Assembly (NCBI GenBank): GCA_946811185.2
Contig: OX328112.1
Coordinates: forward strand, 23,465,558 to 23,529,557
DNA: 64,000 bases
DNA from: Hippopus hippopus
Lineage: Eukaryota > Mollusca > Bivalvia > Cardiida > Cardiidae
Direction of reading: 5' to 3'
Positions 11,117 to 22,752 of the stretch are shown here, piece after piece (positions within the stretch are counted from its first letter, which is position 1; every line of letters begins with the position of its first letter). The notes below the pieces were generated by a model. It was not told where the DNA came from, did no database searches, and was given only the letters and a program-made list of their open reading frames with translations. Both the position numbers and the translations under genes were made by a program.

Positions 11117-12248
11117 AAGCTGAAGATTATTTGGTACAAGATTAACTTATAAAATCATGTAAACAAAGTCAATCAATCACAGCAAGTCATTTCTCCTTTT
11201 GCCACAATGTTTTCTGAAGTTGATGCATGACGAAAAAAGTTGTCTGCAGGTGGTTAGATGTTTATAAGCAGTCTAGCGCATACTCCATTACCGTACGTCA
11301 CAACAATTATAGTTGACGTCCCTGAAGTAACAGCTTTAGAAAATGGTGTGATAAATGCAGTTACATTTACGAAATCTTTCTCTATGCATTGCATTGTTTT
11401 TTTTTCCACCAGCTTGTCATCCCATTACAATTTGTGTTCCAAAGATTTTCTTTTTCATAGAGTTCAGTAAACAATTTGTATTCAACAGATAATCTTTTTC
11501 AATGAGCTTATTTTACAACTTGTTTACAAGATATTTTCTTTTTCAAAGATTAAAGTTAACAATGTAACTTGTATTCAAAATATATTTTTTTTTCAAAGAT
11601 CTAAGTTTACAATAGAATTTGTATTCAAGATGTTTTCTTTTTCAAAGATTTAAATTTACAATACAATTTGTATTCAAGATATTTTCTTTTTCAAAGAGTT
11701 AAGTTTAAAATACAATTTGTATTACAGTTATTTCCTTTTTCAAAAACTTAAGTTTACAGTATGATTTGTATTACAGTAACTTGCTTTTTCAAGAAGTTTA
11801 CTTTGCAGTACAATTTGTATTACAGTTATTTGCTTTTTCAAAAAGTTTACTTTACAGTACAATTTGTATTACAGTTATTTGCTTTTTCAAAAAGTTTACT
11901 TTACAGTACAATTTGTATTACTGTTACTTGCTTTTTCAAAAAGTTTACTTTACAGTACAATTTGTATTACAGTTACTTGCTTTTTTCAAAAAGTTTACTT
12001 TACAGTACAATTTGTATTACAGTTAATTGCTTTTTTCAAAAAGTTTACTTTACAGTACAATTTGTATCACAGTTATATGCTTTTTTCAAAAAGTTTAGTT
12101 TACAGTTTGTATTTCAGATATTATATTCTTCAAACAGCCTTATTTACAAGTTGTATCCAAGATACAAGATTCAAGATTTTCTTCTTCAAAAAATTTAGTT
12201 CAAAATACAAGTTGTATTCCAAATATTTTCTTATTCAAAGAGTTCAGT

Positions 12249-12480
12249 TTAACTCTTTTCCAAATGACAAAATATAACAATTGTCCAAATTCAGCAGCAT
12301 TTGCAGACAACAAAATAAATTGGACTCAAAAACTGATATTTATTTTGATAAAGGTAGAAAAGATTGTGGGTAAAGGAGAAAATGCTGGTTACCAGCATTT
12401 TCTTCTTTTCCAACAATGTTTTCCAAAGCTAATTCTTTCTAAGGGTCGTTAAAACTCAGGATTGTGTGGTAAAGGGTTAA
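12249..12480 (+). mobile_element. Family A MITE inside the minisatellite
   Basis: TTAACTCTTTTCCAAATGAC to GTGTGGTAAAGGGTTAA, TTAA at both edges. Confidence 0.85.
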
Positions 12481-12649
12481 AATTTGTATTCCGAATATTT
12501 TCTTCTTCAAAGAGTTTACTTTTAAAATCTGGATTCCAGGTAATTGTTTTTCAAAGCGTTTACAATACAATTAGTTATTCCTCATATTTTTCTTTTCTGA
12601 CGAGTTAAGTCTTACAAGTTTTGTTTCAGATATTTTCTCCTTCAGACAT

Positions 12650-12878
12650 TTAACTCTTTTACCAAACGACAAAACTTTGGACTTGACCAAATTGAGAGCA
12701 TTTGCAGACGACAAAAAAATGTAGCTTAAGTAATGATTTCTGTCTTTGACAGGGCAGAAAACATTGTGGAAAAAGGAGAAAATGCTGGTTACCAGCATTT
12801 TCTCCTTTTCCCACAATGTTTTCAAAAGCCATGTTCTTCAGGGTCCTTAAAACTCGGGATCGTGTGGTAAAGGCTTAA
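12650..12878 (+). mobile_element. Family A MITE inside the minisatellite
   Basis: TTAACTCTTTTACCAAACGA to GTGTGGTAAAGGCTTAA with intact hairpin. Confidence 0.85.
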
Positions 12879-13129
12879 GTTTATGAATCATATTCTAGAT
12901 ATGTTCATCTTCAAACAGTTTTCAATTTGTATAACAGATTTTTTCTTATCTAAATCAAAGACTTTGGTAATTTCTTCTTGTGCCACAATGTTTTCAAAAA
13001 GGGTTTGCTAATGAATAAAAACCTATCAGCAAGCTCTTTCATCTTCACTATAAACCTGGTCTGTATGGCCATAAAATGGCAAACCAAGAGGCTTTTCCTT
13101 TCCTACTTAAATTATCCGTTTCATTCGCT

Positions 13130-13722
13130 TTAATCCTTCACCACATAATGCCCAGTTTCAAGAACCCTGAGGAAATAGCCCTTTGAAAACCTCTGGAAAA
13201 AAGAGAAAATGCTGGTAACCAACATTTTCTCCTTTTCACACAACATTTTCTACCCTTTCAAAAACAAATTTCATGATTTGTAGCCTGCAAATGCTGTCAA
13301 TCTGGACCAGTCTAAAAATTAAACGCTTTACCAGACAAACAAGTTTCAGACTTCTCCAAATTCAAATCAGTTGTAGACGAGACATAAAAAGTGGCTGTAA
13401 TAATGGGATTTTTATACAAAAGATTAAAAATGCTGATTACCAGCATTTTCTTCTTTTCCCACAAGGTTTTCAAAAGGCTTCAAAAGGTCATTAAAACTTA
13501 GGACAGTGTGGTAATAGGTTAAATCTTTATCAATTTAATAATGGTTTGCAGGCAACGTATCAAGTAAGATTCAATTGGTGAAATTTTTCTTTCAAAAGTT
13601 ACAAAAAATGTAGGATAAGGTGAACATGTTGGTTAGTAGTATTTTCTCCTTTTCTCATAATGTTTTCAAAGGCTTTCCTCTTCAAAGTCATTAAAAAGTG
13701 GGATTTTTTGGAACAGACTTAG
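13130..13722. mobile_element. Three family A copies
   Basis: Minus 13130-13322 (left end lost), plus 13319-13522 sharing its TTAA, and a decayed plus copy 13545-13722. Confidence 0.75.
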
Positions 13723-13784
13723 GCACACTTGTGGGTAAATTTATCAATCCATAGAGCACTGAACTCTATATAGTTGCTTTTGAG

Positions 13785-13850
13785 GATAGTGTACATCAAG
13801 ATCAAACTGCTATGTACACCAGTCTGATCTTTGATCTTCACCATCTGTTT
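13785..13850. mobile_element. Family C core palindrome
   Basis: ACATCAAGATCAAACTGC and GTCTGATCTTTGATCTTCAC are inverted. Confidence 0.55.
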
Positions 13851-13903
13851 TTTTTCTCCTAAAATTTTGGTGAAAGCAGTTGGGAAATTGCATTATATCC
13901 ATT

Positions 13904-14316
13904 TTAACTCTTTACCAAACGACAAAACTTTAGACTGGTCCAAATTGAAAGCACTCGCAGACGACAAAATTAACGTAATTCAAAAATTGAAATTTGTTTC
14001 CAGCAGGGTAGAAAACATTGTTACCAGCATTTTCTCCTTTTCCCACAATGTTTTCAAAAGGCTTCTATCTCAGGTCGTAAAAACTGGGGATTGTTTGGTA
14101 AATGGTTAACGCCTTTTAACGCCCCTGAAGAAGAGGCCTTTTGAAAACATTGTGGGAAAAGGAGAAAATGCTGGTAACCAGCATTTTCTCCTTTTCCCAC
14201 AAAGTTTTCTACCCTATCAAAGAAAAGTTGCGTCATTTAAGCCACTATGAAATTGTCGTCTGCAAATGCTTTCAATTTGGATAGGTCTTAAATTTTGCCA
14301 TGTGGTAAAGTGTTAA
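13904..14316. mobile_element. Plus and minus family A copies sharing TTAA
   Basis: 13904-14109 has a collapsed hairpin (GAAAACATTG directly followed by TTACCAGC). 14106-14316 is a minus copy with perfect hairpin but missing the outer right end. Confidence 0.85.
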
Positions 14317-14365
14317 ATACTGACAGAGAATGTCTGATTCATTCCTTCATATTTAGCTACTTGGG

Positions 14366-14595
14366 TCAACTCTTTACCAAACAACAACAATTTAGACTTG
14401 TCCAAATTGGAAGCATTTGCAGACAACAAATTAAATGTGTGACTCAAACATTGGAATTTGTTGTTGAAAAGGTAGAAAACATTTTGGGAAAAGGAGAAAA
14501 TGCTGGTTACCAGCATTTTCTCCTTTTCTCAGTATGTTTTCACAACCCTTTTCCAAAAGGTCGTTGAAACTTGGAATTGTTTGGTGAGGAGTCAA
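14366..14595 (+). mobile_element. Family A MITE
   Basis: TCAACTCTTTACCAAACAAC to TTGTTTGGTGAGGAGTCAA: TTAA decayed to TCAA at both edges. 14596-15010 is AT-rich and unclassified. Confidence 0.85.
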
Positions 14596-15090
14596 TGTTA
14601 TGTAATTTCTTTCTTGAATCATTATCCATATTTAAAAAAAAAATCAACAAGAAAATGCACAATACTTTTCTCTTCTTGAATACTGTCTAATATTTCTAAT
14701 AACATAAAGTAACTGAAATTTTCAAATGATATCACGCAAAAAAAAAATTAAAACTTTACAATTGTCTATAATTCCACAAACACCCACTTTATCCAAACAA
14801 AATCTATGGCAACAATGTTTCTAATATGACGAAAATTATCACAGAGAGAAAGTATCACAAATTTTCTAGCTTAATTTTTCACCTCTGATCACAGATAATT
14901 TTCCATAAACCTATCCACTTGACGTTAAATCACCAATCACTGACTGCTAAACTCTCCTCCTCCACACGCCAATGAAATGGTTGTAATGAGGAGGGGAGGT
15001 AGCCGTTAGTCTATATTGGACATAGTTGGTTGTACAAGAAAATCACTGTGATCTATCTGCCTGTTGATATGTAAACATGTCTTGTGTTTT

Positions 15091-17376
15091 CCTGTTTAAA
15101 GCCTGTCATTTTAGAATTTATTTTTTCACCAATGACTTTCTATCAAGCACAAATTTAAGAAAAAATGTCCAAATTTTTTAATCTTTTGCATCCAAAATTA
15201 GAAAATCACTGTGATTTATCTGCTTGCTGATTTGAAATTAATGTAAACATGTAAACATGTCTGGGATTTTCCTGTTTAAAGCCTGCCATTATAAAAATGT
15301 ATTTTTTCACCAATGTTTCCTACCAAGCACAGGTTCAAGCAACAAGAGGGCCATGATGGCCCTGTATCGCTCCACTGGCTAATAAGTAAAAACCCTACAT
15401 GGCAAACCTTACAATACTTGGCCAAATGGTTTTGAACATGAGACCCCTGAGACAGGACTAGAATTGGTAGCCCTAGTTCTTATGGTTAGTAAAAAGATTT
15501 CTGAAGTTTTCACTATAATTATAAACTTCTGACCCCTGGGGTGGGATCAAATTCGACCCTAGGGCTATAATTTGGGCACTCTTGGCAAAGGTCGACTAGA
15601 GAAGCTACATGCAAAATTTGGTAGCCCTAGGCTTTATGACTAAGTATAGGGAGATTTCTAAAGTTTTCTCTATGTAAGCCCATGTAAAACTTGTGACCCC
15701 CAGGGCAGGGCCAGTTTTTATCCCAGGGCTATAATTTGGGCACTCTTAGTAGAGGTCCACTAGATAAAGCCACACGCAAAATTTGGTAGCCCTAGGCCTC
15801 ATGGCTAAGTACAGGAAGATTTCTATTGATTGATTGATTGTATGGTGTTTTTCCTGTTTAAAGCCTGTCATTTTAGAATTTATTTTTTCACCAATGACTT
15901 TCTATCAAGCACAAATTTAAGAAAAAATGTCCAAATTTTTTAATCTTTTTCATCCAAAATTAGAAAATCACTGTGATTTATCTGCTTGCTGATTTGAAAT
16001 CAATGTAAACATGTAAACATGTCTGGGATTTTCCTGTTTAAAGCCTGCCATTATAAAAATGTATTTTTTCACCAATGTTTCCTACCAAGCACAGGTTCAA
16101 GCAACAAGAGGGCCATGATGGCCCTGTATCGCTCCACTGGCTAATAAGTAAAAACCCTACATGGCAAACCTTACAATACTTGGCCAAATGGTTTTGAACA
16201 TGAGACCCCTGAGACAGGACTAGAATTGGTAGCCCTAGTTCTTATGGTTAGTAAAAAGATTTCTGAAGTTTTCACTATAATTATAAACTTCTGACCCCTG
16301 GGGTGGGATCAAATTCGACCCTAGGGCTATAATTTGGGCACTCTTGGCAAAGGTCGACTAGAGAAGCTACATGCAAAATTTGGTAGCCCTAGGCTTTATG
16401 ACTAAGTATAGGGAGATTTCTAAAGTTTTCTCTATGTAAGCCCATGTAAAACTTGTGACCCCCAGGGCAGGGCCAGTTTTTATCCCAGAGCTATAATTTG
16501 GGCACTCTTAGTAGAGGTCCACTAGATAAAGCCACACGCAAAATTTGGTAGCCCTAGGCCTCATGGCTAAGTACAGGAAGATTTCTATTGATTGATTGAT
16601 TGTATGGTGTTTTTCCTGTTTAAAGCCTGTCATTTTAGAATTTATTTTTTCACCAATGACTTTCTATCAAGCACAAATTTAAGAAAAAATGTCCAAATTT
16701 TTTAATCTTTTTCATCCAAAATTAGAAAATCACTGTGATTTATCTGCTTGCTGATTTGAAATCAATGTAAACATGTAAACATGTCTGGGATTTTCCTGTT
16801 TAAAGCCTGCCATTATAAAAATGTATTTTTTCACCAATGTTTCCTACCAAGCACAGGTTCAAGCAACAAGAGGGCCATGATGGCCCTGTATCGCTCCACT
16901 GGCTAATAAGTAAAAACCCTACATGGCAAACCTTACAATACTTGGCCAAATGGTTTTGAACATGAGACCCCTGAGACAGGACTAGAATTGGTAGCCCTAG
17001 TTCTTATGGTTAGTAAAAAGATTTCTGAAGTTTTCACTATAATTATAAACTTCTGACCCCTGGGGTGGGATCAAATTCGACCCTAGGGCTATAATTTGGG
17101 CACTCTTGGCAAAGGTCGACTAGAGAAGCTACATGCAAAATTTGGTAGCCCTAGGCTTTATGACTAAGTATAGGGAGATTTCTAAAGTTTTCTCTATGTA
17201 AGCCCATGTAAAACTTGTGACCCCCAGGGCAGGGCCAGTTTTTATCCCAGAGCTATAATTTGGGCACTCTTAGTAGAGGTCCACTAGATAAAGCCACACG
17301 CAAAATTTGGTAGCCCTAGGCCTCATGGCTAAGTACAGGAAGATTTCTATTGATTGATTGATTGTATGGTGTTTAA
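15091..17376. repeat. 762-bp tandem triplication
   Basis: Units 15091-15852, 15853-16614 and 16615-17376 are nearly identical; I saw only a few single-base differences (e.g. CCCAGGGCT in unit 1, CCCAGAGCT in units 2 and 3). Each unit ends in a SINE tail TGATTGATTGATTGTATGGT cut at GTGTTT; only unit 3 continues into the full SINE. Confidence 0.92.
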
Positions 17377-17660
17377 CGCCATTTTCAACATTATTTCAGT
17401 TATATCGCGGCAGCCAGTGCACCTATCCATGCTTTCCTGGAGTCTCTTTTACCAGTACTCCGCACAATTTTCTTTCCAAATCACTGGCTGCTTTCCTACA
17501 TAATCATCGTTGAAACAATGGTCAGCGGTGGGAGAGGAATGAATCCTGTTGCAGTGACTATCATCAATCCTGGGAAAGAAATTGGCCGAGCCAGGGATCA
17601 AACCCTGGACCCCGTGTTCTCAAGTCCTGCACGCTACAGACTGAGCTACCGGGACTCAGC
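17348..17660 (-). mobile_element. tRNA-derived SINE at the end of the triplication
   Basis: ATTGATTGATTGTATGGTGT tail on the left, reversed tRNA head (GAGCCAGGGATCAAACCCTG..ACTGAGCTACCGGGAC) on the right. Inserted in the CAAGAG element. Confidence 0.85.
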
Positions 17661-18316
17661 GAAAGTTTTCTCTTATATAAGCCCATGTAAAACTTGTGAC
17701 CCCCAGGGCGGGGCCAATTTTCACCCAAGGGCTATAATTTGAAAAAAACTTGATAGAGGTCCACTAGATAAAGTGCCAAATTTGGTAGCCCTAGGCCTTA
17801 TGGTTTCAGACAAGAAGATTTTCAAAGATTTCCAATATTTTTAAGTTTTGTTACCATGGCAATGAGACTTTTTGAAGGAATCAAATTCTTTCAAGAAGTT
17901 CTGAAGAGGACCAATTGGCAGGATCATTTCTGTTAAGTTTCATCAAAATTGGATGGTAGTTTCTGAGAAGAAGATGTTTAAAATAAAAGTTAACGCACGG
18001 ACGGACGCACAGATGCACGACAGACAACCGGCTATGACATAAGCCCGCTGGCCTTCGGCCAGTGGAGCTAAAAATTGTCAATTCACACTATATCAAAATT
18101 AGAAGTCTATGTGATCTATAATCTGCCTGCTGATAAGAAATCAATGTAAACAGGTCTGGAGGTTTTCCTGTTTATAGCCTACCATTAAAATAAAAACTTT
18201 TTCGTTAATGATTTCCTTCTAAGCAGAAATTTAAGAAAAATGTTCAGTTTTTTAAATTCTTTCACATCCAAAATTTTACAAAAAAATTCTTACATTATAG
18301 AATTAACATATTTCAA

Positions 18317-18552
18317 TTACATGCTTTCCTAGAGTTCTTTTTTTCACCAGTACTTCCTATAATTTTCTTCCCAAGCCACTGGCTACTTTCCCACAAAACA
18401 ATCATCAAAACAATGATGGGCAATGAAAAAAGGGTGAATCCTTTTGCAGTGACTTTCATCAGTCTTCATTAAGAAATTGGATAACAGGGGATTCGAACCA
18501 GCAACCTCTAGTTTCAAGTCTTGAACACTACGAACTGCACTATGGGACTCAT
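18317..18552 (-). mobile_element. SINE, tail-truncated
   Basis: CATGCTTTCCTAGAGTTC through GGGGATTCGAACCAGC and CACTATGGGACTCA; same family as 7238-7545, more diverged. Confidence 0.7.
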
Positions 18553-18664
18553 CAGGGTCATTAAAACACCTAAAAGTGTGTGATGTTTTAGGCCCCTCCA
18601 GATTTAAAATATCTGAAAGTAAAGTTCTCAACTGATAGAAATGAGCTTAAGTTCTCTGACTGGG

Positions 18665-18835
18665 TAAAAAACATTGTTGGAAAAGGAGAAAATGCTGGTT
18701 ATAAGAATTATCTCCTTTTTCCAAAATCTTTTTTTAAAAAAAAAGGGGCTATATGATAGGTTCAGCAGGTTTTTCCAGACAGTGTAGATCTAAATCTGAC
18801 AACACAGAGATGTTGGATCTAGATGTCTGCCATTT
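18665..18835. mobile_element. Family A hairpin fragment and family C remnant
   Basis: 18665-18740 keeps the hairpin and an A-run; 18775-18835 resembles the family C palindrome (CAGTGTAGATCTAAATCTGA). Confidence 0.5.
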
Positions 18836-18885
18836 TGTGATATATTCTGACTGAAGCCTTGGAAGTGCAAAAACCTGTATTTGTT

Positions 18886-19260
18886 CAACCCTTTGCTAAA
18901 CAATTCAGGGTTTCAACCACTCTGAGGAAATAGCCTTGTGAAAACCTTGTGGGAAAAGGAGAAAATGCTGGTCACAGCATTTTCTCCTTTTCCCACAAGG
19001 TTTTCTACACTTGCATAGATAATTACCATCATTTAAGCTACTTTTACTTTGTCATTCTGCAGATACTTTCAATTTTGACATGTCTAAAATTTGATTGTAT
19101 AAGATTTAAAACCCTTTATCAACTAATACAGTGCTTCAATAACCCCTTGAAGAACAAGAAGACTTTTGAAAACATTGTAGGAAAAGGGAAAAATGCTTGT
19201 AACCAAAGGTCTTCTTCCTATGGTTCATGAAAACATGGCCATAGGCTTGGTAAGTGGTCA
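18886..19260 (-). mobile_element. Two family A copies in tandem
   Basis: 18886-19111 has an intact hairpin with arms ending CACAGC; 19108-19260 is a right half only. Confidence 0.7.
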
Positions 19261-19326
19261 ACAATCTGTGCAGACTGATCTTGATCAACACTTGCTTCAA
19301 AAACAACTTCAGTTGTGATATGTACT

Positions 19327-20002
19327 TTAACTCTCTACCAAACGACAAAATTGTAGACTTGTACAAATTAACTCTTTACCACACAACACAATTCTTGACT
19401 GGTCGAAACGGAAAGCATATGCAGACAACAAAAGAAATGTGAGTGAAGAATTGAAATTTGTGTTGGGAAGGGTAGAAAACATTGTGGGAATAGGAGAAAA
19501 TGCTGGTTTCCAGCATTTTCTCCATTTCCCCACAATGTTTTCAAAAGGCTTCATCTTCAGGGTCGTTAAAACCTGGGATTGTTTGGTAAAGAGTTAAAAG
19601 CATTTGTGGATGACATCTCAAATGTAACTCAAGATATAAAATTTGTCTCTCATAGGGTAGAAAACATTGTGGGAAAAAGAGCATTACCAGCATTTTCTCT
19701 TTTCCCACAATGTTTTTAACCCTTTACCACACGGCAATATTTTAGACCTATCCAAATTGAAAGCATTTAAACACGACGATTTCATAGTGGCTCAAATGAC
19801 GCAACTTTTCTTTGATAGGGTAGAAAACTTTGTGGGAAAGGAGAAAATGCTGGTTACCAGCATTTTCTCCTTTTCCCACAATGTTTTCAAAAGGCTTCTT
19901 TCTCAGGGTCGTTAAAAGTCATCATTGTGTGGTAAAGGGTTAAAAGGCTATCTTTCTCAAGGTCGTTAAAAACTCTGGTGGGTGTGTATGGTAAGAGGTC
20001 AA
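19327..20002 (+). mobile_element. Head-to-tail array of five family A units
   Basis: Left-end stub 19327-19371; full unit about 19368-19597; truncated unit 19594-19719; full unit 19716-19943; right-end stub 19940-20002. Neighbours share TTAA (or AATTAA) junctions and all face the same way. Confidence 0.85.
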
Positions 20003-20119
20003 CCTTTAGAGCACTAGAGTAACCAAACAGACGTATCTGGTCTAAAAATTAGTGCCAAACAACCCAATGGACATAGTTATTCCATCAAGAACCAAATACC
20101 GATAGTTGCAATTCGATGG

Positions 20120-20348
20120 TTAACTCTTTACCAAACGACAAAATTTTAGCCTTGTCAAAATTGAAAGCATTTGCAGATGACAATTTCAGTATAGCTTAAA
20201 TGGTACGATATTTCTTTGATAGGGTAGAAAACATTGTGGGAAAAGGACAAAATGCTGGTTACCAGCATTTTCTCCTTTTCTCACAAGGTTTTCAAAAGCT
20301 TTCTTCCTCAGGGTCGTTAAAAGTCGGGATTGTGTGGTAAAGAGTTAA
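20120..20348 (+). mobile_element. Family A MITE
   Basis: TTAACTCTTTACCAAACGAC to GTGTGGTAAAGAGTTAA, complete. Confidence 0.9.
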
Positions 20349-20394
20349 ACAGATTTATTTTACATCGATTGAGAAACAAGTTCTTACAACTTAT

Positions 20395-20680
20395 ACTAAT
20401 CTCTCTCGATTCTGCTTCCTGGGAACTACACCAGTACTCACGCCGAATGTGTGGGCCAGTGAAAAATCTCAAAGTTGACACCCGCTCCTGGGTATCGAAC
20501 TCAGGACCTTTTGCTCTACCTCACGACAACGGACATCACAATTTGATGGTTGCATCTACAGTGTCTCAGCTAAGCGTAGAGTGTAACTTAAAGATCGGAC
20601 TGCGCATTTTGTGCAGTCTGATCTTGATCTACACTGGCCGCAAAAGCAACTTTATTTGTGAAAGGTGCCTGCAGGGTTAA
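20395..20680 (-). mobile_element. tRNA-like SINE fragment followed by family C core
   Basis: 20395-20545 on the minus strand reads GAGGTAGAGCAAAAGG (A-box-like) then GAGTTCGATACCC (B box) and a non-tRNA body. 20570-20680 holds the palindrome AGATCGGACTGCGCATTTTG and CACTGGCCGC. Confidence 0.55.
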
Positions 20681-20737
20681 AAGGTGAAGACTTGAAAGGT
20701 TAAAACTCTTGAAAGGTTAAACCACAAAGAGATGATA

Positions 20738-20880
20738 CCACCTTTCAACAACCCTATAGGGCAATTTAGGCTTTTAAAAACATTGTGGAAAAAGGTGAAA
20801 AAACCAGCTGCTGGTATTTTCTCCTCATCCCACAAGGCATCTACCCTTTCAAAGATAATCTCCTTCATTTGAAGTTACTG
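20738..20880 (-). mobile_element. Family A MITE, truncated
   Basis: TTTCAACAACCCTATAGGGC then a damaged hairpin (GTGGAAAAAGGTG). Confidence 0.6.
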
Positions 20881-20892
20881 GTATATTAAATG

Positions 20893-21098
20893 AGCCATAC
20901 TCTGGAAAAACAGAGGTAGAATGCATCTCTGTCATCACAACATCATGGATTTAAAATCCATTTTCCCTAACAATCACCTGGATCATGAGGTAGAAAATTT
21001 ACAAATAGCAAAGAGTTTTGATTCATGTCAGCCTGCACAGACTGCGCAGGCTGACATAGGTCACATGGGTCGATATTTTTTCCAGATGCATTAAGCTT
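20893..21098. mobile_element. Family B MITE
   Basis: GAATGCATCTCTGTCATCAC start, palindrome CAGCCTGCACAGACTGCGCA, end CAGATGCATTAAGC. Confidence 0.75.
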
Positions 21099-21212
21099 TC
21101 AATACAGACCAGTCTAAAAATTTTTTTTCTCTGATAGGATCATCATAACTTGCTCACGATTAAGACCACGATTTCAATCCTGGTGTGATTAGTGACAGTG
21201 GGAACCTAGCAT

Positions 21213-21599
21213 AACCAAACAATCAAGAGTTTTAGCAACCCTGAAAAAGAAAATTTTTGAAAACATTGCGGGGGAAAAAGAGAAAATTCTGCTAACCGTC
21301 ATTTTTTCCTTTTTCCCTACAATGCTATCAACCCATTCATTTTAAAGACAATTCCCTTCATTTGAAGCCATTTTAACTCCCTACCAAATGACAGAAACAT
21401 GGACCTGACCAAATTGAAAGCATTTCTAGATGACAATTCATATGTGACTCAAATGGTAGAACTTGTCTTTGATAGGGTAGAAAACATTGTAGGAAAAGGA
21501 GACAATCCTGGTTACCAGCATTTTCTCAATTTCAAATTTTTTTTTCAACAGGCCTATCCCTCGGGGTCGTTTAAACTTGGGATTGTGTGGTACAGTGTT
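21213..21599. mobile_element. Minus and plus family A copies sharing TTAA
   Basis: Truncated minus copy 21213-21376 and plus copy 21373-21599 (TTAACTCCCTACCAAATGAC..GTGTGGTACAGTGTTA). Confidence 0.75.
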
Positions 21600-21604
21600 A
21601 TTCT

Positions 21605-21831
21605 ATCATATATGAAACATCCTCTGTGAAAAGGAGGCTTAATATATCTGCGAAAAGTATTGACCCAGGTCAGCCTGCGCAGTCCGCGCAGGCTGACCTG
21701 GGCCGAAACTTTTCCCTACTGGTGAAGAATCTGTATGTCCAAGGACTAGTCTACCTTATGACTTGTTGAAAAAAATGGCTATTATGGATCCGTAAGTATG
21801 TGATGACTTGCTTGGTATCATGTATTATGCA
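21605..21831. mobile_element. Family B MITE, well preserved palindrome
   Basis: CTCTGTGAAAAGGAGGCTTA end, then a perfect palindrome of CAGGTCAGCCTGCGCAG around TCC; ATGGATCCGTAAGTATGTGA distal block. Confidence 0.8.
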
Positions 21832-21833
21832 AT

Positions 21834-22206
21834 ATTATATTTCATGTGTCTATTTTTTAGAAATGTTATGGGTAAAGAAATGTCATAATTTAAGCTGGGG
21901 GGAATTATTTCCCCGTCACAGTGAATATTTTCCTCCTGTCGAAAATCTGGAACTACTTTTTTTTTTTAAAGTTTTTTAAGTTTTTAAGTTTTAAAAGTGG
22001 CATTCGTTGACAAAATAATCAGAGGAAATATAATATATAATTTATTTCATCAGCTTGTGGTTAATATAGGGAAATATTTGCCTCAAAAGGGAAAGGTCCG
22101 CGAAAATAACTCATGCCTTACAGCACTCGTTATTTTCGCATACCTTTCCTTTTTTCGGCAAATATTTCCCCATATTAACCACAAGCTGATGAAATAAACT
22201 CTATTT
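21834..22206 (+). mobile_element. Family D hairpin MITE
   Basis: Starts ATATTTCATGTGTCTATTTT, contains TTCCCCGTCACAGTGAATAT, and ends in a long palindrome from TTTATTTCATCAGCTTGTGG (about 22041) to its inverse near 22197. Almost identical to 29474-29834. Confidence 0.88.
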
Positions 22207-22481
22207 ATGCATTAAGTTCCCTTTTGTCAGAGCATATCTCATATGTAAATGCTTTCAATGGTCTAAATTTTTTGTTTTCTGCTAAAAGGTTAAGTTCATG
22301 ATGTTGATATTGACTCCCCAATTCCCACTGGGCAAGAACTCTCTGGCTGAACAACCTTTGACATTTCTAATTCTGTGGAGATCTCTTCTTGGCATTCTAA
22401 ATGTGTGAACTACTGAAACTGGAGAACATTAACAATCTTTCATTCATCTTATTACCTTGTTTGCTGATTCTAGATTCATCC

Positions 22482-22752
22482 AAACCTTTACCGCAGGATC
22501 CAGTTTTAACGACTCTGGAGATGAAACATTTGAAAACATTGTAGGTAAAGAGGAAAATGCTGGTTACCAGCATTTTCTCCTTTTCCCACAATGTTGTTTA
22601 TCCTTCCACAGACAAAAACCTTGAATGGAGCAATATTTACTATGTAGTCTAAAAATACTTTCTATTTAGACTTGTCTAAAATCTTGCTATGTCCTAAAGA
22701 GTTAACCTTTTACCAGATGACAAAATTTTAGACTTGCCTAAATTGAAAGTAT
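22482..22752. mobile_element. Family A minus copy plus left-end stub
   Basis: 22482-22705 with intact hairpin; TTAA at 22702 then starts a 50-bp plus-oriented left-end stub. 22207-22481 unclassified. Confidence 0.75.

Larger units (their letters stand above)
11410..12965. repeat. 49-50-bp minisatellite interrupted by two MITEs
   Basis: Unit is roughly ACAGTACAATTTGTATTACA + GTTATTTGCTTTTTCAAAAA + GTTTACTTT. Units between 11770 and 12100 are near-identical with 49-50-bp spacing (11822, 11871, 11920, 11969); outer units decay. Family A copies at 12249-12480 and 12650-12878 interrupt it. Since 49 is not a multiple of 3, the long overlapping frames on the plus strand are repeat artefacts. Confidence 0.85.
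15012..18250. repeat. Composite repeat block: nested CAAGAG element, flanking ~180-bp repeat
   Basis: A ~180-bp sequence (AAATCACTGTGATTTATCTG..CCTGTTTAAAGCC) occurs at about 15040, 15195 and 18100. A CCACTGG-stem CAAGAG element lies inside it, starting near 15340 and ending at GCCAGTGGAGCTAAAA (18060-18073); the middle has been triplicated. Confidence 0.75.

Noticed and set aside
11761..12277. Long overlapping plus-strand frames (137-145 codons)
   Set aside because: Produced by a 49-50-bp stop-poor tandem repeat read in all frames; composition is repeat-like.
15091..17376. CRISPR-like or satellite array
   Set aside because: 762-bp units with transposon content are a segmental triplication; no short regular repeats with unique spacers.
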